Source of the DNA: Nevskia sp.
Lineage (GTDB): Bacteria > Pseudomonadota > Gammaproteobacteria > Nevskiales > Nevskiaceae
DNA: 47,685 nt
Direction of reading: 5' to 3'
Assembly (NCBI GenBank): GCA_023229645.1
Contig: JALNYU010000027.1
Coordinates: forward strand, 1 to 47,685
The translations under genes were made by a program, and so were the position numbers. Below are positions 1 through 8,237 of this stretch, one piece after another. A model generated the notes under the pieces. It searched no databases. It was not told where the DNA came from and worked only from the letters and a program-made list of their open reading frames with translations. Every line of letters begins with the position of its first letter. Positions within the stretch are counted from its first letter, which is position 1.

Positions 1-2
1 AC

Positions 3-944
3 AACTACGTGCAACTCGACGGTAGAGCCATCGCCGAAGTCTTGAACGGCGTCCCCACGTATCTGCACCCGGACCTGCTCGGCTCGCCGCGTCTGGGCAC
101 CAATGCTAGCGGTAGCACCGTCTGGCGTGAGCACTACGGCCCGTACGGCGAAAAGCTCAACGGTGTCAACGACAAAATCGGCTACACCGGCCACGCCTAC
201 GACGCTGAATCGCAGCTGACCTACGCCCAAGCGCGATTCTACGATCCGGCTGTCGGCCGTTTCATGTCCATCGATCCGATCGGCTTTACCGGCAATCCCG
301 CCAGCTTTACGCGCTATGCCTATGCCAACAATAATCCGTTTGTCTATACCGATCCAACGGGGATGTGTGCGGTAAGTTTGAGCGGTTGTGATGGCAGCAG
401 TAACGATTTGGGCGGCATTGAAGGAACTGAGGCCAGCGGCTCCCGTATCCCGAGTGCATCGACAGCAATGATGGCGATGATGATGGGTGGGGTGGCGGGC
501 GGGAATGCAGGGGTGCAAGGGAATGCCATAGCGGCCAATAGCTCGAATTCGTCATCGTCATCCTCGTCAGGAGGCACGAATTTAGATATCGAAGGGGTTC
601 AGGTCGCGTCTTCAGGAGCGCCACCGCCCCCTGAAGCTCCGCAGCTTTCGACTACCGCAGTGATTGACTCTGCCATCAAGCGTGGGGATGTCAAACAACT
701 GGAAACACTGCGTGATATTGCTTCTCCACAAGAGTCAGCTGCGATAACAAGAGCTCTAACACCCGCAAGGAATTTGATCCAGGGCAGGCTGAAACGGTCG
801 CCATCATATCGATCAGAGCTAGAGGAAAAGACCTATACGGAAATTGTTAAACTTTCACGAGGTAAGGGGGAGGAGGCCAACGCCGCAAAGCAGATGAAGA
901 AGTTGATCGAACAAGGCTCCAGGCTTGACGAGAAGGTGAGATAG
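3..944 (+). CDS. RHS repeat protein, C-terminal part with polymorphic tip (5' end outside window)
   Basis: The reading frame is open from the first bases, so this is the 3' end of a longer gene and the GTG at 9 is probably not its start. Roughly the first 117 residues are the conserved RHS/YD core: YLHPDLLGSPR, a Y-G-P-Y-G turn, GYTGHAYDAESQLTYAQARF and the YDP..GRF.S.DPIG motif, ending at the DPTG hinge near base 360. RHS proteins form a shell that encloses a C-terminal toxin released beside this hinge (family knowledge). After the hinge the sequence changes character: a Met/Gly-rich stretch, a run of serines, a proline-rich linker, then about 95 charged, helix-prone residues that should be the effector tip. 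I do not recognise the tip fold. The next gene overlaps by one base, as expected of a cognate immunity gene. Delivery route (T6SS or other) is not visible here. Confidence 0.88.
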   Translation, partial: NYVQLDGRAIAEVLNGVPTYLHPDLLGSPRLGTNASGSTVWREHYGPYGEKLNGVNDKIGYTGHAYDAESQLTYAQARFYDPAVGRFMSIDPIGFTGNPASFTRYAYANNNPFVYTDPTGMCAVSLSGCDGSSNDLGGIEGTEASGSRIPSASTAMMAMMMGGVAGGNAGVQGNAIAANSSNSSSSSSSGGTNLDIEGVQVASSGAPPPPEAPQLSTTAVIDSAIKRGDVKQLETLRDIASPQESAAITRALTPARNLIQGRLKRSPSYRSELEEKTYTEIVKLSRGKGEEANAAKQMKKLIEQGSRLDEKVR

Positions 945-1336
945 TGGAACTTCTAGAGATTCACGATCAAATCAGATCTCTTCGTTCGAAGGGGGAGTAT
1001 GGCGAGGCCTTTCTGAAAATTATTGACTATGAAAAATCAGGAGGTGCCCTGTCGGCCTATCTACTGATAATGAAAGGTGATCTAATTCAGCTTACTGATG
1101 ACCTCGATTTTACCCTGCAGGACGCAGTGCGCTGTTATATGTCAGCAGTTGAGCTTGAACCAAAAAATATCGAGGCGCATGAAGAGTTAGGCTGGCTATA
1201 TTTCAATGTACTAGGTGAACCTGAATCGGCAAAGAATTGGTTTGAAAGGGCACTCGTTTTGGCAAAGGAGCGAGTGTCTAAAATAGAAGAGGGACTAACT
1301 CGGTGCGAGGAACAGTCCACACCAAACCACGATTGA
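944..1336 (+). CDS. small TPR-like protein, candidate immunity protein for the RHS tip
   Basis: A 130-residue soluble, acidic protein starting with GTG, whose G is also the last base of the RHS stop codon (TAGTG), implying translational coupling. Residues about 55-110 look like one or two tetratricopeptide helical hairpins: an A-x-x-x-Y-x-x-A-x-E-L-x-P-x-N segment followed by H-E-x-L-G-W-L-Y and A-x-x-W-F-x-R-A-L. There is no signal peptide or membrane segment. Base composition is clearly more AT-rich than everything downstream from 1.8 kb, consistent with recent horizontal arrival, as usual for RHS/CDI tip-immunity pairs. The immunity role is inferred from position, overlap and size. It could instead be an adaptor or chaperone. 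Confidence 0.65.
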   Translation: MELLEIHDQIRSLRSKGEYGEAFLKIIDYEKSGGALSAYLLIMKGDLIQLTDDLDFTLQDAVRCYMSAVELEPKNIEAHEELGWLYFNVLGEPESAKNWFERALVLAKERVSKIEEGLTRCEEQSTPNHD

Positions 1337-1831
1337 AGGGAAAATAGGGGTTAGCAGAAGCCACCGCAAAACTAAAATCGTGGACGCTTGGCTCCGTGCT
1401 GTTGCCGTTGACTCTATTCCCCCTACGCAGCGCGGAGCATCGCAGCGGGCGTAGGGGTTGGCTGGCAGGGATGCCAGCTAAGGACTGTCGGGCCATGGAT
1501 GGCCCGTTAGGCCGGTACGTTGGCGAACGCGAGAAGCGCAGGGCATCGATTTACAGCTGTATCGTGAATCGACGCGAGCCTAGGGCGCGCTTCTTTGGGT
1601 TACTTTTCTTGCGCATCAAGAGAAGTGACCCGCGCGGCAGCGCGGAACCGAAGATCAGATTCAGGTGCGAATGGTTTCAGCGCGCCTTCGGCTCCTGGCT
1701 CGGAACACGCTCTAGCGCCGCTAGCTAATCGCGCGTCGGAACTATCGGCGCAGCGCCGCTGCGCATCTAAAACCAACGCTACAACGTAACGAGCGGTATT
1801 GTTCGATCCACGCGCCGATCTGGACCCTGCC
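1337..1831. repeat. non-coding, hairpin-rich stretch, probable dispersed intergenic repeat
   Basis: I see no convincing gene here; open frames in several phases give Arg/Ser-rich, unconvincing products. The stretch contains at least five inverted repeats. Perfect ones are 1461-1467/1472-1478, 1489-1496/1499-1506, 1712-1716/1720-1724 and 1748-1754/1758-1764. A fifth, 1597-1610/1618-1631, has a 14-base stem whose only two departures are G-U-compatible. Similar-looking segments recur between genes in Xanthomonadales and relatives (from memory, unverified), often near RHS loci. It may be a dispersed repeat or a structured RNA. It separates the AT-rich RHS tail from the core-like operon. Confidence 0.5.
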
Positions 1832-2614
1832 ATGCCCGCTCTATTTGCCGTTGCACTCGGATTGTTCTGCGTTGCGCTGCTGCTCAGCGTGGTCTGGTTG
1901 ATTCAACTGCGCACGCGCAATGCCGGCATGGTCGATCCAGTCTGGTCTTGTAGCCTCGGTTTGCTCGGCGTGCTGTATGCGGTGGTTGGCAGTGCGCCGC
2001 TGCAAACACGGGTTGTGCTGGGCGTATTTGCTGGCGTTTGGGGTTTGCGCCTTGGGGGGCACCTGTTTGCACGCAATTGGGGACGCCCGGAAGATGGCCG
2101 CTACGCGCGCTTGCGGCGCGATTGGGCGCCGCATACCGCGCGCAAGATGTTCTGGTTTTTCCAGCTGCAAGCGGGGATCGCGCTGCTGTTGTCGTTGGGG
2201 TTTCTGGTCGTTGCCTATCGCAATACTGAGCCGGGCACGGTTTGGACGGTGCTGGCGGTGGTGGTTTGGCTGGTCTCGATTTTCGGTGAGGCGATTGCCG
2301 ACCGGCAGCTGGAACGCTTCAAGCGTCAGCCGTGGAATCGCGGCCAGGTTTGCAGTACGGGCTTATGGCGCTATTCGCGGCACCCGAATTACTTCTTCGA
2401 ATGCCTGCACTGGTTTACGTACGTGTTTTTGGCTGTTGGCACCGGCGGCTTTTGGCTGGCGTTGTTGCCACCGGTAATAATGGCTTGGCTGCTGCTGAAA
2501 TTGTCGGGTATTCCGATCACCGAAGCGCATTTGGCTCAATCTCGGCCTGGTTATGCCGAATATATACGGACGACCAGCGCATTTATTCCGTGGCCGCCGA
2601 AGCGGCCGCGTTAA
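1832..2614 (+). CDS. DUF1295 family integral membrane protein (steroid 5-alpha-reductase-like fold)
   Basis: About 260 residues, mostly hydrophobic, with six or seven predicted membrane spans. It matches the DUF1295 family: N-terminal Q-L-R-T-x-N-A-G-M-V-D-P-V-W-S, a central N-W-G-R-P-E-D-x-R-Y, and the C-terminal signature GLWRYSRHPNYFFE followed by W. This signature is shared with 5-alpha-reductases and isoprenylcysteine methyltransferases and probably binds NAD(P)H or a related cofactor; the substrate is unknown. The ATG at 1832 places the first span at the N terminus as in relatives; an in-frame TTG at 1799 would add 11 residues. The next gene, a CFA-synthase-like methyltransferase, starts 38 bases downstream, so the two probably act on the same membrane lipid. 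DUF1295 and CFA-type genes are often neighbours in proteobacteria. Confidence 0.85.
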   Translation: MPALFAVALGLFCVALLLSVVWLIQLRTRNAGMVDPVWSCSLGLLGVLYAVVGSAPLQTRVVLGVFAGVWGLRLGGHLFARNWGRPEDGRYARLRRDWAPHTARKMFWFFQLQAGIALLLSLGFLVVAYRNTEPGTVWTVLAVVVWLVSIFGEAIADRQLERFKRQPWNRGQVCSTGLWRYSRHPNYFFECLHWFTYVFLAVGTGGFWLALLPPVIMAWLLLKLSGIPITEAHLAQSRPGYAEYIRTTSAFIPWPPKRPR

Positions 2615-2652
2615 CGTGCTCGAATTTCCCGTGTTGTCACGCACTCCTCCGT

Positions 2653-3738
2653 ATGAATCTGATCGACCTTTGCGAACGTGGTTACTTTCCCGACCGGCTC
2701 ACCCGTTTCGGCATGCGCCGCCTGCTCAAGCAGCGCCTGCACGACGAAGCCAACCACGATGGCGAGCTGCGTGCGCGGCGTTATAACCGACTGCTGGACG
2801 CGCTGCGTGAAAGCCCGATCGCGGTCGAAACCGCGGCGGCCAACGCCCAGCATTACGAACTGCCGACCGATTTCTTTCAGGCGCACCTCGGGCCGCGGCT
2901 GAAATATTCCTGCTGCTTGTACCAGACCGGCGATGAAACGCTGGACGAAGCCGAAACCGCGATGTTGACGCTCTACGCCGAGCGTGCCGGCCTGCGCGAC
3001 GGTATGCGCATGCTTGATCTTGGCTGCGGCTGGGGTTCGTTACCGCTGTGGCTGGCGGCGCGGTATCCGAATTCGCAGATCGTCGGCATTTCCAATTCCA
3101 ACAGCCAGCGACAATTCATCCAGGCGCAGGCGCGCGAACGCGGCTTGACCAACCTCGCGATCGCCACCGGCAACATCGTCAACTTCCAATTTCCGGTGCC
3201 AGCGACCGACGCCGATGCCGAAGGCGAAGAAGTCGCCGTGCCGGAGTTGCAAGCCGGCTTCGACCGCGTGCTGTCGATCGAGATGTTCGAGCACATGAAA
3301 AATTATGGCCGGCTGATGGCGAAGATTGCCAGTTGGATGATGCCGGACGGCAAATTATTCGTGCATATCTTCGTCCACAAGCTGCTGGCTTATCATTTTG
3401 AAGCCGAAGGCGAGAATGATTGGATGAGCCGCTACTTCTTCACCGGCGGTACCATGCCGAGCGAAAATTTGCTGCTGAACTTTCAGGACGATGTGCGGCT
3501 CGAACGGCAGTGGTGGTTGGATGGTCGGCACTATCAGCGCACGGCGAATCACTGGCTGGCTGGTCTTGATGCGGCCCGTTTGGAAACGCTAGCGCTATTC
3601 CGAGAAACCTATGGCGAGGCCGAAGCCTTGGTTTGGTTCCAGCGCTGGCGCATGTTTTACATGGCGGTGGCCGAGCTTTTCGGCTACGCCAAAGGCAACG
3701 AGTGGGGTGTGGCCCACTACCTGTTTACCAAACGCTGA
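2653..3738 (+). CDS. cyclopropane-fatty-acyl-phospholipid synthase-like SAM methyltransferase
   Basis: A 361-residue cytosolic methyltransferase of the CFA/mycolic-acid synthase superfamily. The SAM-binding motif I is visible at about residues 119-128 (LDLGCGWGSL), preceded by the family segment NAQHYELPTDFF and L-K-Y-S-C-C-L-Y, and followed by GISNSNSQRQFI and the SIEMFEHMKNYG segment typical of the family. Such enzymes transfer a methylene or methyl group from SAM to double bonds of acyl chains in membrane phospholipids. It lacks the long N-terminal domain of E. coli Cfa and is the shorter type found beside DUF1295 genes. The ATG at 2653 is chosen because the upstream part of the frame lies inside the DUF1295 gene. 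The exact product (cyclopropane, methyl-branched or other) cannot be told from sequence. Confidence 0.85.
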   Translation: MNLIDLCERGYFPDRLTRFGMRRLLKQRLHDEANHDGELRARRYNRLLDALRESPIAVETAAANAQHYELPTDFFQAHLGPRLKYSCCLYQTGDETLDEAETAMLTLYAERAGLRDGMRMLDLGCGWGSLPLWLAARYPNSQIVGISNSNSQRQFIQAQARERGLTNLAIATGNIVNFQFPVPATDADAEGEEVAVPELQAGFDRVLSIEMFEHMKNYGRLMAKIASWMMPDGKLFVHIFVHKLLAYHFEAEGENDWMSRYFFTGGTMPSENLLLNFQDDVRLERQWWLDGRHYQRTANHWLAGLDAARLETLALFRETYGEAEALVWFQRWRMFYMAVAELFGYAKGNEWGVAHYLFTKR

Positions 3739-3806
3739 TCGCGCGGCGTGCGTTCCCGCGCGTTGAATGCTGAGCGGCGCAGCAACCCATAACGGAGTAC
3801 CGCAGC

Positions 3807-4550
3807 ATGAGGATGCTGGGCGCAATGGTGCTGATGTTGATGGCCGTGGCGGCGCGCGCCGAGCCGGAAGTGCAGCGATTTTATGGCTACGCCTACGACT
3901 TAAAAACCAATCGCTACCTGTACACCGAGGCGCACGGGCAAAAGACTGACGGCAAGCGCTGGCTTTCCGGCAGCATCAAGTATTACGCGCCGGATGGCGC
4001 CCCACTCGGCAATAAGACGCTGGATTTCAGCGCCAATCCGTATGTGCCGCTGTACCGCCTCGACTTGCCTGGGGAAGGCTACAGCGAAGGCATCGAGCGG
4101 ATTGACGCCGGCGCCTTGCAAATGACCCGTACCGAGCGTGGCAAAACCGAAACCGCGTCACTAAAAATGTTGCCGGCGATGGTGGCCGATTCCGGCTTCC
4201 ACGCCTACATCGTCGATCACTTTGAAGCGCTGCAAGCGGGCCGAACGCTGCATTTTACGTTGGCGGTGGCCGGGCAGCTGACGTCGTATCGGTTCCGCGC
4301 CAAAAAGCTCGGCGACACGATGTTTGATGGCAAGTCCGCAGTCCGCATCCAGATCGAGCTCGACTCGCTGCTCCGCATCCTGGCCGACCCGCTGTTACTG
4401 CTCTACGACGAAAAGCAACACCGGCTCTTAGAATTTCTTGGTATTTCTAATATCCACAATCCGCAGACCGGGGATGTTTACAATGTGCGGATCGCTTATT
4501 ACGACAGGCCACCCGCCGATGCGCCACGCAATTTACCGCCGCTGGAATAG
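3807..4550 (+). CDS. exported protein of unknown function in lipid-modification operon
   Basis: A 247-residue protein with a short cleavable signal peptide (about residues 1-18, ending A-A-R-A) and a mature part rich in alternating hydrophobic and polar residues, suggesting an all-beta, lipocalin-like or DUF3108-like periplasmic fold. I cannot assign a family with confidence. Notable segments are Y-A-Y-D-L-K-T-N-R-Y-L-Y-T-E near the mature N terminus, a G-F-H-A-Y-I-V-D-H-F centre, and a C-terminal L-L-Y-D-E-K-Q-H-R-L-L-E-F-L-G-I-S-N-I. It starts 68 bases after the methyltransferase, and its 3' end overlaps the thioredoxin gene by 32 bases, so it belongs to the same operon. A role in handling or sensing the modified lipid in the periplasm is inference from context only. 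Confidence 0.75.
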   Translation: MRMLGAMVLMLMAVAARAEPEVQRFYGYAYDLKTNRYLYTEAHGQKTDGKRWLSGSIKYYAPDGAPLGNKTLDFSANPYVPLYRLDLPGEGYSEGIERIDAGALQMTRTERGKTETASLKMLPAMVADSGFHAYIVDHFEALQAGRTLHFTLAVAGQLTSYRFRAKKLGDTMFDGKSAVRIQIELDSLLRILADPLLLLYDEKQHRLLEFLGISNIHNPQTGDVYNVRIAYYDRPPADAPRNLPPLE

Positions 4551-5901
4551 CTTTCTTGTCCTCGCCGCCACCACGCTGGCGCTTGCCGGCCCGGCCCACG
4601 CTGGCGACGAGGTCACCGCCACCTTGGACGCCGCGCTGAAAGAAGCGCAGGCACGCCATGTGCCGGTGTTGGTCGACTTCTACGCGCCCTGGTGCTACTC
4701 CTGCTACTTCATGGCGAAGAAGGTGAAGAACGGCCCGGAATGGGAACGGTTGGAGCACCACGCGGTGGTGCTGGAACTCGATGCCGATGCCCCGGACGGC
4801 GCGCACTGGATCAGCCAGTGGCAGGTCAAAGGCTTGCCGAATTACGTGGTGCTCGACGAATCCGGCAAGGAACTCGGCCGCATTCAGCTGGAGCGGACGC
4901 GCGCGCAGTTTTATCCGGAGATCGACGCGATCCTCGCCCGTGGCGCGACGCTCGACACGCTGCAGGCGAAAGTGCGTGACGGCAGCGCCGATTCCGTACG
5001 CGCCGCGCGCGGCGTGCTGCAAGCGTTCCACGCCCGGCGCGACCCAGACGCCGGCTTGGGCTGGCGGAGCAGCCAGCCGGCGGCGGTGACTGCGGCGCTG
5101 GACGCCGATACCGAGGCGACGTTGTGGACATCACGCCTGCAACTGCAGCGGGCCGCGCAAGCCAAAGACGCGGCGCAGTGCGCGGCCATCGCGCCGCGCG
5201 TGCTGGCCGGCGAACTAGGCTGCGAGCGGGCTTACGAGCTTGATCGGGCGCTGGAATGCACCGCATCGCTGCCGCTTAGCGAGAAGACCGCGCTGTTTGG
5301 CGGCCAGAAAGCCGCGATGGAAAAACTGCTGGCTGGCCGGGTATTGATCCCGAAGCAGACCTGCGCCGATGCCCGCAGCGTCGTTGAAACCTCGGCCGCG
5401 TTGGCCGAAGCACTTGCGGATAAAAAAGGCGAAGCTGGGATTCTGGACCGTGCGATTGTCGATGCCACCGCCCGCCTCGGCGGCAGCAAGGCCGACGCCA
5501 CAGCCGGCAACTGGACGCGCCTGAAGCTGAAGCAGGACCGCAACCTCGCCGACAACCTGCGGGTTTATCTCGATATCGCTGATCGACGCGCGGCGCTCGA
5601 AGCGCTGTTTCCGAAGCTGATTGCGGCGTATCCGGAGGACTATGTTTATGCCTACCGTTTCGGCAAATACCTCGCTGGGCACGGCGAATACGCCAAGGCG
5701 CTGCCGTATTTCGAGCAAGCGGCGCCGCTGGCTTACGGCGTGAATCGTCTCAACGTTGCGCAGCTACGCGCGGAAACGCTGCTGAAACTCGGCCGCGAAA
5801 CCGATGCGAAGCAGGTTGTTGCGGACGCGTTGAAGGCCAATGGCCCGTTTTTCCCGGAATTAACGACCAAATTGAAGGCTGTGGTTGCCAGCAGCGGGTA
5901 G
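4519..5901 (+). CDS. exported thioredoxin-fold protein with C-terminal helical (TPR-like) region
   Basis: A 460-residue protein whose signal peptide (residues 1-28, ending A-H-A) sends it to the periplasm. Residues about 35-150 form a thioredoxin fold with active site W-C-Y-S-C and the cis-proline loop G-L-P-N-Y, resembling the DsbD C-terminal domain. The remaining 300 residues are Ala/Leu-rich and helical, with at least one good TPR near the end (Y-R-F-G-K-Y-L..G-E-Y-A-K-A-L-P-Y-F). The ATG at 4519 gives a clean signal peptide; the frame extends upstream to 4438 but that part overlaps the previous gene. The 32-base overlap implies coupled expression. It is probably a reductase or disulfide-handling protein for an envelope partner held by the helical domain. 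The partner is unknown. Confidence 0.8.
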   Translation: MRHAIYRRWNSFLVLAATTLALAGPAHAGDEVTATLDAALKEAQARHVPVLVDFYAPWCYSCYFMAKKVKNGPEWERLEHHAVVLELDADAPDGAHWISQWQVKGLPNYVVLDESGKELGRIQLERTRAQFYPEIDAILARGATLDTLQAKVRDGSADSVRAARGVLQAFHARRDPDAGLGWRSSQPAAVTAALDADTEATLWTSRLQLQRAAQAKDAAQCAAIAPRVLAGELGCERAYELDRALECTASLPLSEKTALFGGQKAAMEKLLAGRVLIPKQTCADARSVVETSAALAEALADKKGEAGILDRAIVDATARLGGSKADATAGNWTRLKLKQDRNLADNLRVYLDIADRRAALEALFPKLIAAYPEDYVYAYRFGKYLAGHGEYAKALPYFEQAAPLAYGVNRLNVAQLRAETLLKLGRETDAKQVVADALKANGPFFPELTTKLKAVVASSG

Positions 5902-5940
5902 ACTGCGCGCGCAATCCTGTTTGCGACTCGTGTTCGGCTG

Positions 5941-6807
5941 ATGAATCCAGAAACTCTTGCGCGCCTGTTGATCCGTTGTGACGACCGGCCGGGCATCGTC
6001 GCCGCGGCGACGACGTTCCTGTATCACCACGGTGCCAACATCACCGAACTGGATCAGCATTCGACCGACCCAACCGGCGGCCAGCTGTTCATGCGTTTGG
6101 AATTTCAGACACCGGCGCTGGATTTACCGCGCGGCGCGTTGGAGCGCGCGTTCGCCGATACCGTGGCCGCGCAATACCGGATGGATTGGCGCATGACCTA
6201 CGCGGCGGACCGGCCGCGCATGGCGATTCTGGTTTCTGGTCACGACCACGCGGCAATGGAGCTGCTCTGGCGCTGGCAGCGCGGCGAGCTCCGTGTCGAT
6301 GTGCCGTGCGTGATCTCGAACCACGAAACCTTGCGGAGCGCCGTTGAAGCGTTTGGGGTGCCGTTTCACCACGTGCCGTTTAGCGCTGCGACGCAGGACG
6401 CGGCCGAGGCGCAGATGCAGCAATTGCTGGTTGAAGCGCGGGCGGACTTCATCGTGCTGGCGCGCTATATGCGGATTCTGAGCGCCGAATTTGCCGCCGC
6501 CTGGCCGGCGAAAATCATCAATATTCATCACTCGTTCCTGCCGGCATTTGTCGGCGCGGATCCGTACCGTCAAGCCTACGAGCGCGGCGTGAAAATCATC
6601 GGCGCGACGGCGCATTACGTCACCGCTGATCTGGATCAGGGGCCGATCATCGAGCAAGACACGGCGCGGGTTTCGCACAGTGACGTCGTCGATGATCTCC
6701 GCCGCCTCGGCCGCGATCTCGAACGACAGGTGCTGGCGCGGGCGGTGCGCTGGCACGTTGAAGATCGCATCATCGTCGACGGCAATAAGACGGTTGTTTT
6801 CGCGTAA
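5941..6807 (+). CDS. purU: formyltetrahydrofolate deformylase
   Basis: A 288-residue protein, the normal length for PurU, which hydrolyses 10-formyl-THF to formate and THF, balancing one-carbon units and feeding PurT. An N-terminal ACT domain (residues about 5-85, R-C-D-D-R-P-G-I-V-A-A) is followed by a formyltransferase domain with the catalytic Asn/His pair in I-I-N-I-H-H-S-F-L-P-A-F and the Asp in V-T-A-D-L-D-Q-G-P-I-I-E-Q-D. It starts 39 bases after the thioredoxin gene, same strand, and converges on the histidine kinase gene 30 bases downstream. Confidence 0.95.
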   Translation: MNPETLARLLIRCDDRPGIVAAATTFLYHHGANITELDQHSTDPTGGQLFMRLEFQTPALDLPRGALERAFADTVAAQYRMDWRMTYAADRPRMAILVSGHDHAAMELLWRWQRGELRVDVPCVISNHETLRSAVEAFGVPFHHVPFSAATQDAAEAQMQQLLVEARADFIVLARYMRILSAEFAAAWPAKIINIHHSFLPAFVGADPYRQAYERGVKIIGATAHYVTADLDQGPIIEQDTARVSHSDVVDDLRRLGRDLERQVLARAVRWHVEDRIIVDGNKTVVFA

Positions 6808-6836
6808 AGGCGAAAACGCCGGTGTGAGACTCGGCG

Positions 6837-8237
6837 CTATTTCGGCGGCGCGAAGACCAGCGTGACGTTTAGGCCGCGGCCGCTGAGGCCGTCGCTGAGT
6901 TCAGCGCGGCCGCCGTGTATCGCCATGATTTCTTGCACGATTGCCAAGCCCAAGCCGCTGCCTTCGCCGCTGTTGCGGTCGCCCCGATGAAAGCGCTGGA
7001 ACGCTTGCGCGCGTTGCTCGGGCGGGATGCCGGGGCCGTCATCGTCGACGCTGATCGTCGCCGGTGCGGCGCTGACCGTCAGCACGATATGGCCGTTACC
7101 CGGATGGTATTTCACCGCGTTATCGAGCAGGTTATTCAGCGCCTCGCGGATGAGTGCGGCGTTGCCTTGCACTGGGCTGGACGATGCGCCTTCTAGGCTC
7201 AGCTCGATATTTTTTTGCAGCGCGCGTGGCACCCATTCGGCGCCGGTTTCGAGCGCCAGCGCGTGTAGGTCAATCGACTCGGGCACATGCGATTGCTGCG
7301 CTTCCGGCTCTGAGCGCGCCAGCGATAACAACTGGTTCGATAGCCGCACGGCACGGTCTGACGAGCTGCGCAGCTGGGTCAGCGTACGCCGCAGTGCCGG
7401 CAGCGCCACCGGCTCCACCGGCTCCTGAATCTCGCGCTGCGCCTGATCCAGGTGCAGCTTCAACGCTGTTAGCGGCGTGCGCAGCTGGTGTGCGGCGTCG
7501 GCGATGAATTTACGTTGTGCAACCAATGCGGTGTCGAGCCGGGCGAGGAGCGCGTTCAGTGCTTGCGTCAGCGGCTGTACTTCGGTCGGCACGCCGACTT
7601 CGTTGATCGGCCGCAAACCGCGGTGGTCGCGCTCGCTGAGCTGCGTTGCCAGAGAATGCAACGGCGCCAGTGCGCTGCGGATGCTGGAGCCGATTACGGC
7701 AATCGCGACGGCGATCAATAAAATCTGCGGCAGCAGCGTTCCGACCAGGATTTCCCGCGTTAGCCGGCTGCGCTTTTGGCCAGTTTCAGCGACTTGCACG
7801 AAGACCCGCTCGCCGTAGTGGCTGGCGGGGAGTTCGAGCATCGCGATATGCACCTCTTCGCCGCCTAGCGCGCTTTCAAACAACGTGGCGGCGCGATGCT
7901 GACGGGTATTGCGGCCGCCGAGTGGCAGATCGGCACGGCCGGTGATGTAGCCGCTGCTGTCGCCGCTGATTTTGTAGTAAATGACATCGGCATCGTCCCA
8001 TTCGAACAAGCGCTGTGCCGACGCCGGGAAGTCCAGGCCAATGCCTTTTTCGGTGTACTGCAGGTCCAGCGCCAGCGAATTTACCGAGTCGTAGAGCCAG
8101 TCGTCATAAACGCTGTTTGCGAAATGCGTGGCCAGTAGGTATGAAGCCATGCCGCTAATCGCGAAGAGCAGCAACATCGGCACCAGCAAGCGCGATAGCA
8201 AGCGACCGCGCAGGCTGAACCGCTGTGTTTCAAGCAT
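6837..8237 (-). CDS. sensor histidine kinase (TctE/QseC-like)
   Basis: A 466-residue two-component sensor. After an N-terminal span (residues about 13-38) comes a periplasmic domain of the 2CSK_N type seen in TctE (L-Y-D-S-V-N-S-L-A), a second span (I-L-L-I-A-V-A-I-A-V-I-G), a HAMP-like linker, the H box A-D-A-A-H-Q-L-R-T-P-L with the phospho-accepting His, the N box L-L-D-N-A-V-K-Y-H, and ATP-lid motifs V-D-D-D-G-P-G-I and G-E-G-S-G-L-G-L-A-I. The ATG at 8237 overlaps the response-regulator stop by 8 bases (ATGCTTGA); an upstream in-frame start at 8279 would lie deep in the regulator gene. TctE senses tricarboxylates, but no tctCBA transporter is in this window, so the signal is unknown. Patatin and acyl-CoA ligase genes lie directly upstream on the same strand. 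Confidence 0.92.
   Translation of the reverse strand: MLETQRFSLRGRLLSRLLVPMLLLFAISGMASYLLATHFANSVYDDWLYDSVNSLALDLQYTEKGIGLDFPASAQRLFEWDDADVIYYKISGDSSGYITGRADLPLGGRNTRQHRAATLFESALGGEEVHIAMLELPASHYGERVFVQVAETGQKRSRLTREILVGTLLPQILLIAVAIAVIGSSIRSALAPLHSLATQLSERDHRGLRPINEVGVPTEVQPLTQALNALLARLDTALVAQRKFIADAAHQLRTPLTALKLHLDQAQREIQEPVEPVALPALRRTLTQLRSSSDRAVRLSNQLLSLARSEPEAQQSHVPESIDLHALALETGAEWVPRALQKNIELSLEGASSSPVQGNAALIREALNNLLDNAVKYHPGNGHIVLTVSAAPATISVDDDGPGIPPEQRAQAFQRFHRGDRNSGEGSGLGLAIVQEIMAIHGGRAELSDGLSGRGLNVTLVFAPPK

Noticed and set aside
1396..1728. Open frame of 110 codons read as a small protein
   Set aside because: Arg/Ser-rich, overlaps hairpins and competing frames of similar length; repeat DNA explains it better.
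2332..2652. N-terminal extension of the CFA-like methyltransferase
   Set aside because: Lies inside the DUF1295 gene; the family start fits ATG 2653.
5941..6807. Gene for purine formyltransferase PurN
   Set aside because: N-terminal ACT domain identifies PurU instead.
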